64,000 nt of DNA from Amycolatopsis marina (GTDB taxonomy: Bacteria; Actinomycetota; Actinomycetes; Mycobacteriales; Pseudonocardiaceae), in contig NZ_FOKG01000024.1 of NCBI RefSeq assembly GCF_900111885.1, forward strand, positions 17,898-81,897, written 5' to 3'. Shown here piece by piece: positions 34,090 to 42,188 of the stretch (the first letter of the stretch is position 1; every line of letters begins with the position of its first letter). The notes below the pieces were generated by a model. That model did not search any database. It worked only from the letters and a program-made list of their open reading frames with translations, and was not told where the DNA came from. A program made the translations under genes and the position numbers.

Positions 34090-35064
34090 GTGAACGATGC
34101 GGTGGAAGTAGTCGACCTCGTCAAGCGGTACCGCAGAAGCGGCCCGACCGCCGTGGACGGGCTGAGTTTCTCGGTGCCGCACGGCGAGGTGTTCGGCCTG
34201 CTCGGACCCAACGGTGCGGGAAAGACGACCACCGTTGGCGTGCTCACCACCAGGGTGCGCCCAAATTCGGGGCGGGCGCTCGTGCACGGTGTGGACGTCG
34301 TGCGCAGACCCGGGCCCGCCCGGCAACTACTGGCCGTGGTGCCCCAGCGCAACAATTTGGACCGCTCGCTCAACATCCGGCAGAACCTGATCTTCCATGC
34401 GATCTATCACGGCGTCGGCAGGGCGGAGCGCAACCGGCGTGCGGACGAGATCCTGGAGCGGATGGGCCTGGCCGACCAGGCGAAGGCACGCATCGACTTC
34501 GTCTCAGGTGGACAGTCCCAGCGAGTGATGATCGCCAGAGCGCTGATGCACCGGCCGAAGGTGCTGTTTCTCGACGAGCCCTCCACCGGCCTGGATCCAC
34601 AGGCGCGGCTGTTCGTGCACGAGCGGGTCGCCGAGCTGCGCACGGAGGGCGTGACGGTCGTGCTCACGACCCACGACATGGACGAGGCCGCGAAACTCTG
34701 TGACCGGGTGGGCATCGTGGACCACGGAAAGCTGCTCGCGCTGGACAGCCCGACGGCGCTCACCCGCTCGCTGCCGGGCAGCACCACGCTCACCGTCACC
34801 GTCAACGTGAACGGACACGACCCGGAGCGCGTCGCGGAAGAACTGTCCGTTGTAGATGGCGTGGAGCGCGCGGAGCGGATCTCCTCCTCCACAGCGGACG
34901 GAACCGCACAGTTCCGGCTCTACACCGAGTACGAGCCACCGGTCGTGCTGCCACAGGTGCTCAAGGCGACCGGAGCCACCGGGTGCGAGGTCACCGATCT
35001 CTCGATCGGCACCCCGAGCCTCGAAGACGTCTTCATTCACCTGACCGGACGGGACCTGCGATGA
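34090..35064 (+). CDS. Daunorubicin-resistance-type ABC transporter ATP-binding protein (DrrA-like)
   Basis: A 324-residue ATPase. Walker A GPNGAGKTT is near residue 41, the signature VSGGQSQRVMIARAL and Walker B VLFLDEPSTGLD follow, and the C-terminal 100 residues contain the LEDVFIHLTGRDL ending of DrrA-type exporters. It forms a drug or lipid exporter with the permease encoded next; the genes overlap by four bases (ATGA at 35061). The GTG start lies 73 bases after guaB1. The substrate is not predictable. Confidence 0.94.
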   Translation: MNDAVEVVDLVKRYRRSGPTAVDGLSFSVPHGEVFGLLGPNGAGKTTTVGVLTTRVRPNSGRALVHGVDVVRRPGPARQLLAVVPQRNNLDRSLNIRQNLIFHAIYHGVGRAERNRRADEILERMGLADQAKARIDFVSGGQSQRVMIARALMHRPKVLFLDEPSTGLDPQARLFVHERVAELRTEGVTVVLTTHDMDEAAKLCDRVGIVDHGKLLALDSPTALTRSLPGSTTLTVTVNVNGHDPERVAEELSVVDGVERAERISSSTADGTAQFRLYTEYEPPVVLPQVLKATGATGCEVTDLSIGTPSLEDVFIHLTGRDLR

Positions 35065-35879
35065 CCACGACCCAACCCGCGGCCGGCACCGCTTCGCACG
35101 GGGTCGGCGTCTCGCTGCGCACCTTCCTCGCCGTGCTCTGGCGCGACGTCTTCGTGACCGGGAGGGAACTCGGCCCCTTCCTGGCACAGGTCGTGATCCA
35201 GCCGTTCTTCATGCTGTTCATCTTCGGCAAGGTCCTCACCGGCATCGGTTACGTCGACGACAGCTTCGTACAGATCCTGCTGCCGGGAATCGTCGCGCTG
35301 AACGGGTTCGTCGTCGCGCTGCAGAACACCACGATGCCGCTGGTGATGGACTTCTCCTGGACCAGGGAGATCGAGGACAGGCTGCTCGCTCCGATGCCGA
35401 TCCCACTGGTGGCCATCGAGAAGATGCTCTTCGGGGCGATCCGCGGGATCGTCGCGGCGCTGCTGATGATCCCGGTCGGCTTCGTCATGCTGGAAGGCAT
35501 TCACTGGCCCGCCTCGGCCTGGCCGGGCGTCGTCGGCATGATCGTGCTCGGCTCGCTGGCCGGCGCGGCGATCGGGATGACGATCGGCACGCTCATCAAC
35601 CCGCGCCGGATCAACATCATGTTCGCGGTGATCCTGATTCCGCTGATGTTCACCGGCTCGACGCAGTTCCCCTGGCACGCGCTGGACGATCTGCGGTGGT
35701 TCCAGGTGGTGTGCGCGATCAACCCGTTGACCTATGTCAGCGAAGGCATGCGGGACCTGCTCATCGGCGACCAGGTCGAGTCCATTCCGCTGTGGCTGGA
35801 CGTCCCGATCATCCTGCTCGCGCTGGTGATCTTCGGCGCGATCGGCATCAAGGGATTCATGCGCCGCGCCCTCGACTGA
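35061..35879 (+). CDS. ABC-2 type multidrug transporter permease (DrrB-like)
   Basis: A 272-residue permease with six hydrophobic segments. It contains the ABC-2 features DFSWTREIEDRLLAPMPIPLVAIEK after the second helix and FTGSTQFPWHALDDLRWFQVVCAINPLTYVSEGMRDL near the last helices, matching DrrB. It is translationally coupled to the ATPase gene. Its stop is followed by a pair of family A palindromes and a strong hairpin shared with the convergent phoH gene. Confidence 0.93.
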   Translation: MTTTQPAAGTASHGVGVSLRTFLAVLWRDVFVTGRELGPFLAQVVIQPFFMLFIFGKVLTGIGYVDDSFVQILLPGIVALNGFVVALQNTTMPLVMDFSWTREIEDRLLAPMPIPLVAIEKMLFGAIRGIVAALLMIPVGFVMLEGIHWPASAWPGVVGMIVLGSLAGAAIGMTIGTLINPRRINIMFAVILIPLMFTGSTQFPWHALDDLRWFQVVCAINPLTYVSEGMRDLLIGDQVESIPLWLDVPIILLALVIFGAIGIKGFMRRALD

Positions 35880-35893
35880 GACCGACTCGCGTC

Positions 35894-35963
35894 CGTATCG
35901 CACTTTCCCGGGAAAGTGCGATACGTGTGTGCGCAACTATCGCACTTTCCCGGGAAAGTGCGA
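35894..35963. repeat. Composite palindrome pair with conserved spacer (family A)
   Basis: The first copy is a perfect 32-bp palindrome (35894-35925) around the core GCACTTTCCCGGGAAAGTGC (35900-35919); the second copy is at 35942-35961 with a 24-bp perfect dyad. Centres are 42 bp apart. The 22-bp spacer GATACGTGTGTGCGCAACTA-TC is 19/22 identical to the reverse complement of the spacer at 9008-9029, so pair plus spacer form one repeated unit of about 62 bp. It lies between the convergent exporter and phoH genes. Confidence 0.88.
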
Positions 35964-35974
35964 GGCTTGCGGCG

Positions 35975-36007
35975 GCGGGGCCACGGCCGAAGCGGCCGTG
36001 GCCCCGC
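35975..36007. terminator. Strong hairpin terminator between exporter permease and phoH
   Basis: A perfect 15-bp stem (GCGGGGCCACGGCCG at 35975-35989 against 35993-36007) with a 3-base loop lies six bases beyond the phoH stop codon. No T-run follows on either strand, which is common for actinobacterial terminators. It can serve both convergent genes. Confidence 0.8.
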
Positions 36008-36012
36008 TCCGC

Positions 36013-37410
36013 TCAGCCGTGGTCCTCCAGCATCTCGGTCACGAGGGCCGCGATCGGCGAACGCTCCGAGCGGGTGAGCGTCACATGGGCGAACAGCGGA
36101 TGCCCCTTCAGCTTCTCGATCACCGCCGAGACGCCGTCATGCCGACCGACCCGCAGGTTGTCCCGCTGCGCGACGTCGTGCGTGAGCACCACCCTGGACG
36201 CTGTGCCGAGCCGGGAGAGCACCGTGAGCAGCACGTTGCGCTCCAGCGACTGGGCCTCGTCCACGATCACGAACGCGTCGTGCAGCGATCGGCCGCGAAT
36301 GTGCGTCAGCGGGAGAACCTCCAGCATCCCGCGGTCGAACACCTCGTCGAGCACGTCCTGGCTGACCAGTGCACCGAGGGTGTCGAAGACCGCCTGCGCC
36401 CACGGCTGCATCTTCTCGCTCTCGGAGCCGGGGAGGTAGCCGAGATCCTGGCCACCAACGGCATAGACGGGCCGGAAGACCACCACCTTGCGGTGCGCCC
36501 TGCGTTCCATCACCGCCTCCAACCCGGCGCACAGGGCAAGGGCCGACTTGCCGGTACCTGCCCTGCCACCCATCGAGACGATGCCGACCTCGGAGTCCAG
36601 CAGCAGGTCGAGGGCGATCCGCTGTTCAGCCGACCGCCCGTGCAGGCCGAACGCCTCACGGTCGCCCCGCACCAGTCGCACCCGCTTGTCGGCGGTGATC
36701 CGGCCCAGCGCGCTTCCACTACCGGCGAGCAATCGCAGGCCGGTGTGACAGGGCAGCTCCCCGACCTCCGGGAGGCCGAAGTCGGCTAGATCCGCCGACC
36801 CTTCGCCGAACAGCGCGTCCAGTGCCTCCTTCGGCACGTCGACGTCCGACATTCCCGTCCAACCGGAAGGGGCGACGTCCTGCCCCCGGTACTCGTCGGC
36901 GTCCAGACCAACCGCCCCGGCCTTGACCCGCAGAGGAATGTCCTTGGTGACCAGCGTGACCTCATGTCGTTCGACAGCGAGGTTCAGCGCGCACGCCAGG
37001 ATGCGGTGGTCGTTGGAATCGGTTCGGAATCCCGGAGGGAGCACCGTCGGGTCCGAGTGGTTCAGCTCGACGTGCAGGGTGCCGCCCTCCTCGCCGATGG
37101 GGATCGGCGCGTCGAGACGACCGTGCGTGCGCCTGAGGTCGTCGAGCATGCGCAGCGCCTCGCGGGCGAACCAGCCCAGCTCGGGATGATGCCGCTTCGC
37201 TTCGAGCTCACTGATCACGACCAACGGCAACACCACGGCGTGCTCGGCGAATCGGGTCAGTGCCCAGGGGTCGGACAGCAACACCGAGGTGTCGAGCACA
37301 TAGGTGCGGGTCAGGAGCTCGGGGTGGGATGAGATCGAGGCTTTCCCAGTGCTGTCGGCACTGATCGCTGAAGGGCCTGCAGCCAAATGAGGCGAACGCT
37401 GCGCAGTCAC
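36013..37410 (-). CDS. phoH2: PIN-PhoH family ATPase (PhoH2 type)
   Basis: A 465-residue fusion of an N-terminal PIN nuclease domain (YVLDTSVLLSDPWAL with the first acidic residue; DSNDHRILACAL and VTKDIPLRVKA with others) and a C-terminal PhoH helicase/ATPase domain with Walker A GRAGTGKSALALCAG near residue 283 and Walker B FVIVDEAQSL. Family members in mycobacteria are RNA-unwinding RNases. The GTG at 37410 has GAGGGAG in front and was preferred to the longer frame reaching 37572. Upstream, the leader contains a long hairpin at 37513-37541. Position between fumC/glpX and the prenyl synthase fits Rv1095. Confidence 0.93.
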   Translation of the reverse strand: MTAQRSPHLAAGPSAISADSTGKASISSHPELLTRTYVLDTSVLLSDPWALTRFAEHAVVLPLVVISELEAKRHHPELGWFAREALRMLDDLRRTHGRLDAPIPIGEEGGTLHVELNHSDPTVLPPGFRTDSNDHRILACALNLAVERHEVTLVTKDIPLRVKAGAVGLDADEYRGQDVAPSGWTGMSDVDVPKEALDALFGEGSADLADFGLPEVGELPCHTGLRLLAGSGSALGRITADKRVRLVRGDREAFGLHGRSAEQRIALDLLLDSEVGIVSMGGRAGTGKSALALCAGLEAVMERRAHRKVVVFRPVYAVGGQDLGYLPGSESEKMQPWAQAVFDTLGALVSQDVLDEVFDRGMLEVLPLTHIRGRSLHDAFVIVDEAQSLERNVLLTVLSRLGTASRVVLTHDVAQRDNLRVGRHDGVSAVIEKLKGHPLFAHVTLTRSERSPIAALVTEMLEDHG

Positions 37411-38122
37411 GGCTTCTCCCTCGTGGGCGCGACACCACGCCCGCACTCGCTGGGCCGGGCACCACCCTGGCTGACCTGCTCTCACCGACGCTCGCGCGTC
37501 AGCTCCAGCGGCCACGAGGGCCGGGTGCCGGCCCCCTCGTGCGTCTCGTGAACGGATCCACCGTTCTCTCAACCACAGCCACGACCAGGGCCTCCCGCAA
37601 CGGCCCGCATGGGTGCGCGAGCCGTCACTTCGGAAGCTACCTGTGCCGAGCCGATCATGCAGGCAGCCACACAGGTGATTCGCCCACTCGTCACTTCACT
37701 GTCACCTCTCAAGTCGGGCACTCTTACTACTAAGCGGTAACCAGCAAAATGCGCGCTGACCTCGAAAATCACACGATTGGGTGCTGTACCGAGGAAGCAA
37801 AGTTCACGTTCTGCAAGCACTTCCCCCACCTGACGAATGAGCAGGAGTGCTCGCCTGTCACAGAGCGTCACGACTGTTTACGTGTCGCGACCGTTATCAT
37901 ACAGAGGCATACCCGTGATTAGCTGCACTGATAGGCCAAAGCGTCACAAGCAAACGGCCCGTTCCCAGCGCAAGCAGTTTTAAACCTTGTCATCCTTCCG
38001 GGCCCGACACGGGTTCTTGCCAAAAATGTGACCCACCCGGCTATCGATGTACTGTCATGCCACCGGCAGGCAAGTTCCACTGTCGAACCTCAATCCGTGA
38101 TTGATTACTAGGGAGTTTCCAC
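37411..38122. other. 712-bp divergent intergenic region with phoH leader hairpin
   Basis: No gene is seen between phoH and the rodlin-like gene. The first 150 bases are GC-rich and contain a stable hairpin, CACGAGGGCCGG against CCGGCCCCCTCGTG (37513-37541), about 100 bases upstream of the phoH start. From about 37680 to 38122 the sequence is clearly lower in GC than the rest of the window, with many A and T tracts and no conserved reading frame. It likely holds the phoH promoter and a long upstream control region for the secreted protein gene. No riboswitch class was recognised. Confidence 0.6.
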
Positions 38123-38455
38123 GTGCTGAAGAAGGCTGCAATCGTCGCCGCAACAACTGGCGCATTGATGCTCGCCGGTTCGCCCGCTTTCGCGACCGGT
38201 GGCGGCGACGGAATCGACAACAACGACCACAACAACCACACCGGTCAGGTCGGTCTCGTCAACGTCAACGACGTGCTGAACCACAACAACGTGGGCCTCT
38301 GCGACCTCAACGTCAACGTGCTGGCCGTGCAGGTCCGCGATGTGCTGAACGACCTCGGTGTGGCCGTGCCGGTGCTGTCCCCCCAGTCCCCGGCCGCGAA
38401 CGAGACCGTTGCCCCGGACATCTGCGTCGCGGACACCGAAGTCGACGGTCACTGA
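38123..38455 (+). CDS. Small secreted rodlin-like protein
   Basis: A 110-residue exported protein. A signal peptide (MLKKAAIVAATTGALMLAGSPAFA, cleavage after about residue 24) is followed by a Gly/Asn/Asp/His-rich stretch, then a Val/Leu/Asn-rich core (VGLVNVNDVLNHNNVGLCDLNVNVLAVQV) with two widely spaced cysteines, and a short acidic tail. The composition and MLKK signal resemble Streptomyces rodlins and small chaplin-like surface proteins, but I see no diagnostic repeat. GTG start with AGGGAG seven bases upstream. A perfect hairpin terminator follows. The unusually long, AT-richer leader region suggests complex developmental control. Confidence 0.75.
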   Translation: MLKKAAIVAATTGALMLAGSPAFATGGGDGIDNNDHNNHTGQVGLVNVNDVLNHNNVGLCDLNVNVLAVQVRDVLNDLGVAVPVLSPQSPAANETVAPDICVADTEVDGH

Positions 38456-38517
38456 GATTCCGCGCTCCGCATTACATATCTCCGGCCAGCCCAGGTCGTG
38501 CGGAGCCAGGAATAACG

Positions 38518-38562
38518 AAGTCGGCTGTGGGGAATGTTCTTATTCCCCACAGCCGACTTTTC
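38518..38562. terminator. Bidirectional hairpin terminator between rodlin-like gene and uppS-type gene
   Basis: An 18-bp perfect stem, AAGTCGGCTGTGGGGAAT (38518-38535) against its complement at 38542-38559, closed by a 6-base loop and ending in TTTT on the plus strand. It lies between the stops of two convergent genes. This is the clearest rho-independent terminator in the window. Confidence 0.92.
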
Positions 38563-38569
38563 GTGTGCA

Positions 38570-39346
38570 TCAGGCGCCGTAGCGGCGATGCCGGACAGCG
38601 TAATCACGCATCGCCCGCAGGAAATCGACGCGCCGAAAAGCCGGCCAATAGGCCTCGGTGAACCAGAACTCCGAGTGCGCCGACTGCCAGAGAAGGAATC
38701 CGGACAAACGTTGCTCTCCGGACGTCCGGATGATCAAATCGGGATCCGGCTGTCCCGAGGTGTACATGTGCTCGGAGATGTGGTCGACATCCAGGATCTT
38801 CGCCAGCTCCCGGATCGGGGTGCCCTCATCCGCGTGCTGGAGCAACAGTTTCTTGACCGCGTCGGCGATCTCCTGCCTGCCCCCGTAACCGACAGCGACG
38901 TTGACCGCCATGCCGTTTCGGCCATCCGTGCGCAGTGCCGCGGCAGTAAGCCGGGCCGCGGTCTCCGTCGGCAACAGGTCGAGCGCTCCCACGATACGTA
39001 TGCGCCAGGGATTGTCCGGTTTGGCCAACTCGTCGACAACGTCCGGAATGATCTCGAGGAGTGCCTCGACCTCCTCCGAGGCCCTGCCCAGGTTGTCGGT
39101 CGAGAGCAACCAGAGGGTCACTACCTCGACCTCCGCCTCGCGGCACCAGACGAGGAAGTCGGAGATCTTCTTGGCGCCCGCACGGTGACCGTGACTGACG
39201 TCGGTGAACCCGGCTTCTCTTGCCCATCTCCGGTTACCGTCGAGCATGATGGCGATGTGGCGGGGGTGGCGTCCGCCTGCTTGCTGGATCAATCGCCTCG
39301 CGTAGACGCTGTAGACGATGTCCGAAAGGATCGACCGAAGACTCAC
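38570..39346 (-). CDS. uppS: Z-isoprenyl diphosphate synthase (UppS family, Rv1086-like)
   Basis: A 258-residue cis-prenyltransferase. The catalytic Asp is in IAIMLDGNRRWAREAG (about residue 36), and GAKKISDFLVWCREAEVEVVTLWLLSTDN, DLIIRTSGEQRLSGFLLWQSAHSEFWFTEAYWPAF are family signatures. In M. tuberculosis the equivalent gene (Rv1086), beside a hemolysin III gene as here, makes short Z,E-farnesyl diphosphate, so the product may be a short-chain synthase feeding decaprenyl phosphate rather than undecaprenyl diphosphate. GTG start; weak ribosome-binding site. It is divergent from the hemolysin III gene. Confidence 0.94.
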   Translation of the reverse strand: MSLRSILSDIVYSVYARRLIQQAGGRHPRHIAIMLDGNRRWAREAGFTDVSHGHRAGAKKISDFLVWCREAEVEVVTLWLLSTDNLGRASEEVEALLEIIPDVVDELAKPDNPWRIRIVGALDLLPTETAARLTAAALRTDGRNGMAVNVAVGYGGRQEIADAVKKLLLQHADEGTPIRELAKILDVDHISEHMYTSGQPDPDLIIRTSGEQRLSGFLLWQSAHSEFWFTEAYWPAFRRVDFLRAMRDYAVRHRRYGA

Positions 39347-39431
39347 GTGTCAGGAGCGTACGCAGTTCCCCCAGAGCCGCGCACACCACACTTCATAGCC
39401 GGACAACCTACGGCAACGTAACCTGGAGGTC

Positions 39432-40109
39432 GTGAGCTCAGTGACCGACACCCCACCACCAGCCGGCCCGGAAAGGCGCCCGCGTCTGCGCGGGCACATC
39501 CACTTCTGGTCGTTCTTCGGTGCCGTGGCGGCGGCGGCGACACTCATCACGCTGGCGAGTGCCACGGTGTCCGCGACCGCGGCACTGGCGACCTCGATCT
39601 ACGGGTTGACTGTGCTCGGCGTTTTCGGCGTGAGCGCGCTTTACCATCGGCGCATCTGGAGCCCGAAGGCATACAAGTGGATGAAACGGGCCGATCACTC
39701 GATGATCTTCCTGTTCATCGCGGGCACGTACACCCCGTTCACGCTACTGGCGATGAGCCAGCCCACCGGCTACATCGTTCTGGGAGTTGTCTGGGGCGGC
39801 GCCATCGCCGGCGTCTCGCTCAAACTCCTCTGGCCGAGCGCACCGCGCTGGCTCGGCGTTCCGATCTACATCGCCCTGGGTTGGGTGGCCGTCTTCGTAC
39901 TGCCCGAACTGCTGGCCAACGCCGGCGTCGCGGCACTGGTCCTGTTGCTGGTCGGCGGCCTGTTCTACACCGTGGGCGCGGTCTTCTACGGCACGCGTTG
40001 GCCCAACTTCTGGCCGGAGACCTTCGGTTACCACGAGTTCTTCCACGCCTGCACCGTCCTCGCGGCGGCCTCGCACTACGTGGCGATCTGGCTCGCCCTT
40101 TACGCCTAG
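39432..40109 (+). CDS. trhA: Hemolysin III family membrane protein (TrhA/PAQR)
   Basis: A 225-residue protein with seven hydrophobic helices. The PAQR signatures are present: SALYHRR after the second helix, MKRADHSMIFLFIAGTYTPFTLL, and the C-terminal YHEFFHACTVLAAASHYVAIW with zinc-binding histidines. Members affect membrane fluidity homeostasis; a pore-forming activity is not established for this one. The GTG start lies 85 bases from the divergent prenyl synthase gene, matching the Rv1085c-Rv1086 arrangement. Confidence 0.93.
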   Translation: MSSVTDTPPPAGPERRPRLRGHIHFWSFFGAVAAAATLITLASATVSATAALATSIYGLTVLGVFGVSALYHRRIWSPKAYKWMKRADHSMIFLFIAGTYTPFTLLAMSQPTGYIVLGVVWGGAIAGVSLKLLWPSAPRWLGVPIYIALGWVAVFVLPELLANAGVAALVLLLVGGLFYTVGAVFYGTRWPNFWPETFGYHEFFHACTVLAAASHYVAIWLALYA

Positions 40110-40147
40110 CGGCGACCTCGGACGAGCAGACCCGGCCCTCCCCCTGG

Positions 40148-40636
40148 CTACCTCGCCTGACCGGGAACGAAGTCGACGTCCTGGGCGCTGCGCATCGCCG
40201 CGAGCCAGTCCGGGTCGCCGAACCGTCGCTCCACCTCTGCCTCGCTCACGTCCTCGACACGGGTGTGAATCCACCACAGGTTGCCGAACGGGTCGCTCAC
40301 CCTGCCCACCCGATCGCCGAAGAGCTGGTGCGTGACCCGGGTGACCTCCGTCCCGCCTGCCTCGACGGCGTGGCGCTGTACCGCGTCGGCATCCTCGACG
40401 TACAGCCGGAGGAAGCCGGGCGTCGCGGGCCAGTTCGGTGGAGCGTCGAACATCATCACCACCGAGTCACCGATCCGGACCTCCGCATGCCCGATACGCC
40501 CGTCCTCGCCCGTGACCCTGCCGAGTTCCTCCGCGTCGAAGGCCTCCTTGACGTAATCGATGAGGCCCACGGTGTCCTGCGAGATCAGCCATGGGGTCAC
40601 GGTGTTGTAGCCCTCGGGGATCGGGTTGACAGTCAT
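40148..40636 (-). CDS. VOC/PhnB-like glyoxalase-fold protein
   Basis: A 162-residue protein of the vicinal-oxygen-chelate fold in the PhnB (3-demethylubiquinone methyltransferase-like) subgroup. Recognisable features are the N-terminal YNTVTPWLISQDTVGLIDYVKEAFDAEEL repeat start, the HAEVRIGDSVVMMFDAPP strand pair, and FGDRVGRVSDPFGNLWWI near the end. Metal-binding residues seem incomplete, so catalysis is uncertain. AAGGAG precedes the ATG at 40636. Such genes often accompany DGPF/ECF sigma modules like the one 2.5 kb away, but no shared promoter motif was seen here. Confidence 0.88.
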   Translation of the reverse strand: MTVNPIPEGYNTVTPWLISQDTVGLIDYVKEAFDAEELGRVTGEDGRIGHAEVRIGDSVVMMFDAPPNWPATPGFLRLYVEDADAVQRHAVEAGGTEVTRVTHQLFGDRVGRVSDPFGNLWWIHTRVEDVSEAEVERRFGDPDWLAAMRSAQDVDFVPGQAR

Positions 40637-40703
40637 CGCGGTCTCCTTCAGGTCGGGAAGCGTCACGCCCGAACACTAGGAGCGATATAGGCCAACCTCT
40701 GAC

Positions 40704-42077
40704 CTAGAGCACGCAGCTCGTGACCAGGTCCCCCGGGGTCGCGTCCGCGGGTCGCGGCACCGTGGTCGAGGGCGGAGGCTGGACGCCACGGGTCAGCCAG
40801 TCCTCCAACGCCGTGAACGCGCTGCGGTGACACGGCGCCAGCGCGCGCAGGCGGTCCGGAAAGACGTCCACCAGCGCGTCCGTGTGCGTACCACCCTCGA
40901 TCCGGTAATACCGGTGCAGCCCGCCGCGCCTCTGCTCCCGCACCATGCCCGCATACACATCCGAATCGCGGGTGATCGGCAGCAACACGTCCATCGTTCC
41001 GTGCAGCGTCAGCAACGGCTTCCCGATCCGCCCGGTCAACCCGATCCGGCGCACCGCCTCGTGCACCTCGCTCGGTCTGCTGGCGTAGTCGTAGTCCGCG
41101 TCGCAGTCCGGGCTACCCGGGAGGCAGTACGGCGTGCCCGCCTCGGTCGCACCGTCGAACGCGGGATCGATCTCCTCTCGGTATATCCGCTGCGTCAGGT
41201 CCCAGTAGTACTGATGGTGAAACGGCCACAGAAACTCCGAGCCCACAGGGAAACCGGCCGCCACCAGATCGGCATGGGCCTCGTCCGCGTCCGCGCCGCC
41301 ATCGGCGTAGCGGGGATACGCCCTGAGCGCAGGGGGAAGGAAGTCCACCAGGTTCGGCCCTTCCTCCGTCCACAGTGTTCCCTCCCAGTCGACTCCGCCG
41401 TCATAGAGTTCGGGACGGTTCTCCAGCTGCCAGCGCACCAGGTACCCACCGTTGGACAAACCGGTCATAAGTGTCCGGGCCGGCGGCCGGTGATACCGCT
41501 GAGCCACGACAGCCCTCGCCGCCCGCGTCAGTTCGGTCACGCGGTGGTTCCACTCGGCGATCGCGTCCCCAGGGCGGTCGCCGTCGGTGAAGAAGCGGAG
41601 CCCGGTGTTGCCCTTGTCCGTGGCCGCGAACGCGTAACCACGAGCGAGCACCCAGTCCGAGATGACCCGGTCGTTCGCGTACTGCTCGCGGTTTCCCGGC
41701 GAGCCGCTGACCACGAGACCGCCGTTCCAGCGCTCGGGCAGCCGTAACACGAACTGTGCGTCGTGCTGCCAGCCGTGGTTCGTGTTCGTCGCCGAGTCGT
41801 CCCGGAAGTACCCGTCCACCTGAATTCCCGGTACCGGCGGGGGCACCGGAAGCGCGTCCTGGGTCAGTCCGGCCCAGTCCGCGGGATCTGTATGTCCACT
41901 ACGGATGGTTCCGGCCGTCGTCAGGTCCCGTAGGCACGCCACTGTGCGGTGCTCGGCCCGAGGCACGTGCAACCGTTGCGCGGCCGAGCACGATCCGTGC
42001 TCGGCCGCGCCTGCCTGCGACTGCGGGCCGGTTGTCAGGAGGAGCACCGACAACGCCACCGTGATCAGTTCACGCAC
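40704..42077 (-). CDS. Secreted alpha/beta hydrolase (tannase / 3-hydroxybutyrate oligomer hydrolase-like)
   Basis: A 457-residue exported hydrolase. A signal peptide covers about residues 1-24. The nucleophile elbow is GLSNGGY (Ser near residue 208); a likely catalytic Asp is in HGTMDVLLP and the His in GGTHTDALVD. Six cysteines are distributed as in extracellular esterases. The overall pattern with the HDAQFVLRLPERWNGGLVVSGSPGNREQYANDRVISDWVLARGYAFAATDKG core suggests a tannase-like or hydroxybutyrate-oligomer esterase; the precise substrate is not deducible. No operon partner is evident. Confidence 0.82.
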   Translation of the reverse strand: MRELITVALSVLLLTTGPQSQAGAAEHGSCSAAQRLHVPRAEHRTVACLRDLTTAGTIRSGHTDPADWAGLTQDALPVPPPVPGIQVDGYFRDDSATNTNHGWQHDAQFVLRLPERWNGGLVVSGSPGNREQYANDRVISDWVLARGYAFAATDKGNTGLRFFTDGDRPGDAIAEWNHRVTELTRAARAVVAQRYHRPPARTLMTGLSNGGYLVRWQLENRPELYDGGVDWEGTLWTEEGPNLVDFLPPALRAYPRYADGGADADEAHADLVAAGFPVGSEFLWPFHHQYYWDLTQRIYREEIDPAFDGATEAGTPYCLPGSPDCDADYDYASRPSEVHEAVRRIGLTGRIGKPLLTLHGTMDVLLPITRDSDVYAGMVREQRRGGLHRYYRIEGGTHTDALVDVFPDRLRALAPCHRSAFTALEDWLTRGVQPPPSTTVPRPADATPGDLVTSCVL

Positions 42078-42188
42078 CGCGACCTCCCAGGATCAACACT
42101 CGTCGGACCGAGGTCGACGGTAGAAAGCCGGGCCGGTCACGGAAATGGCGAGCGGGCCCATGAAATCCCGGCCCGGTGTGGGGATCGG

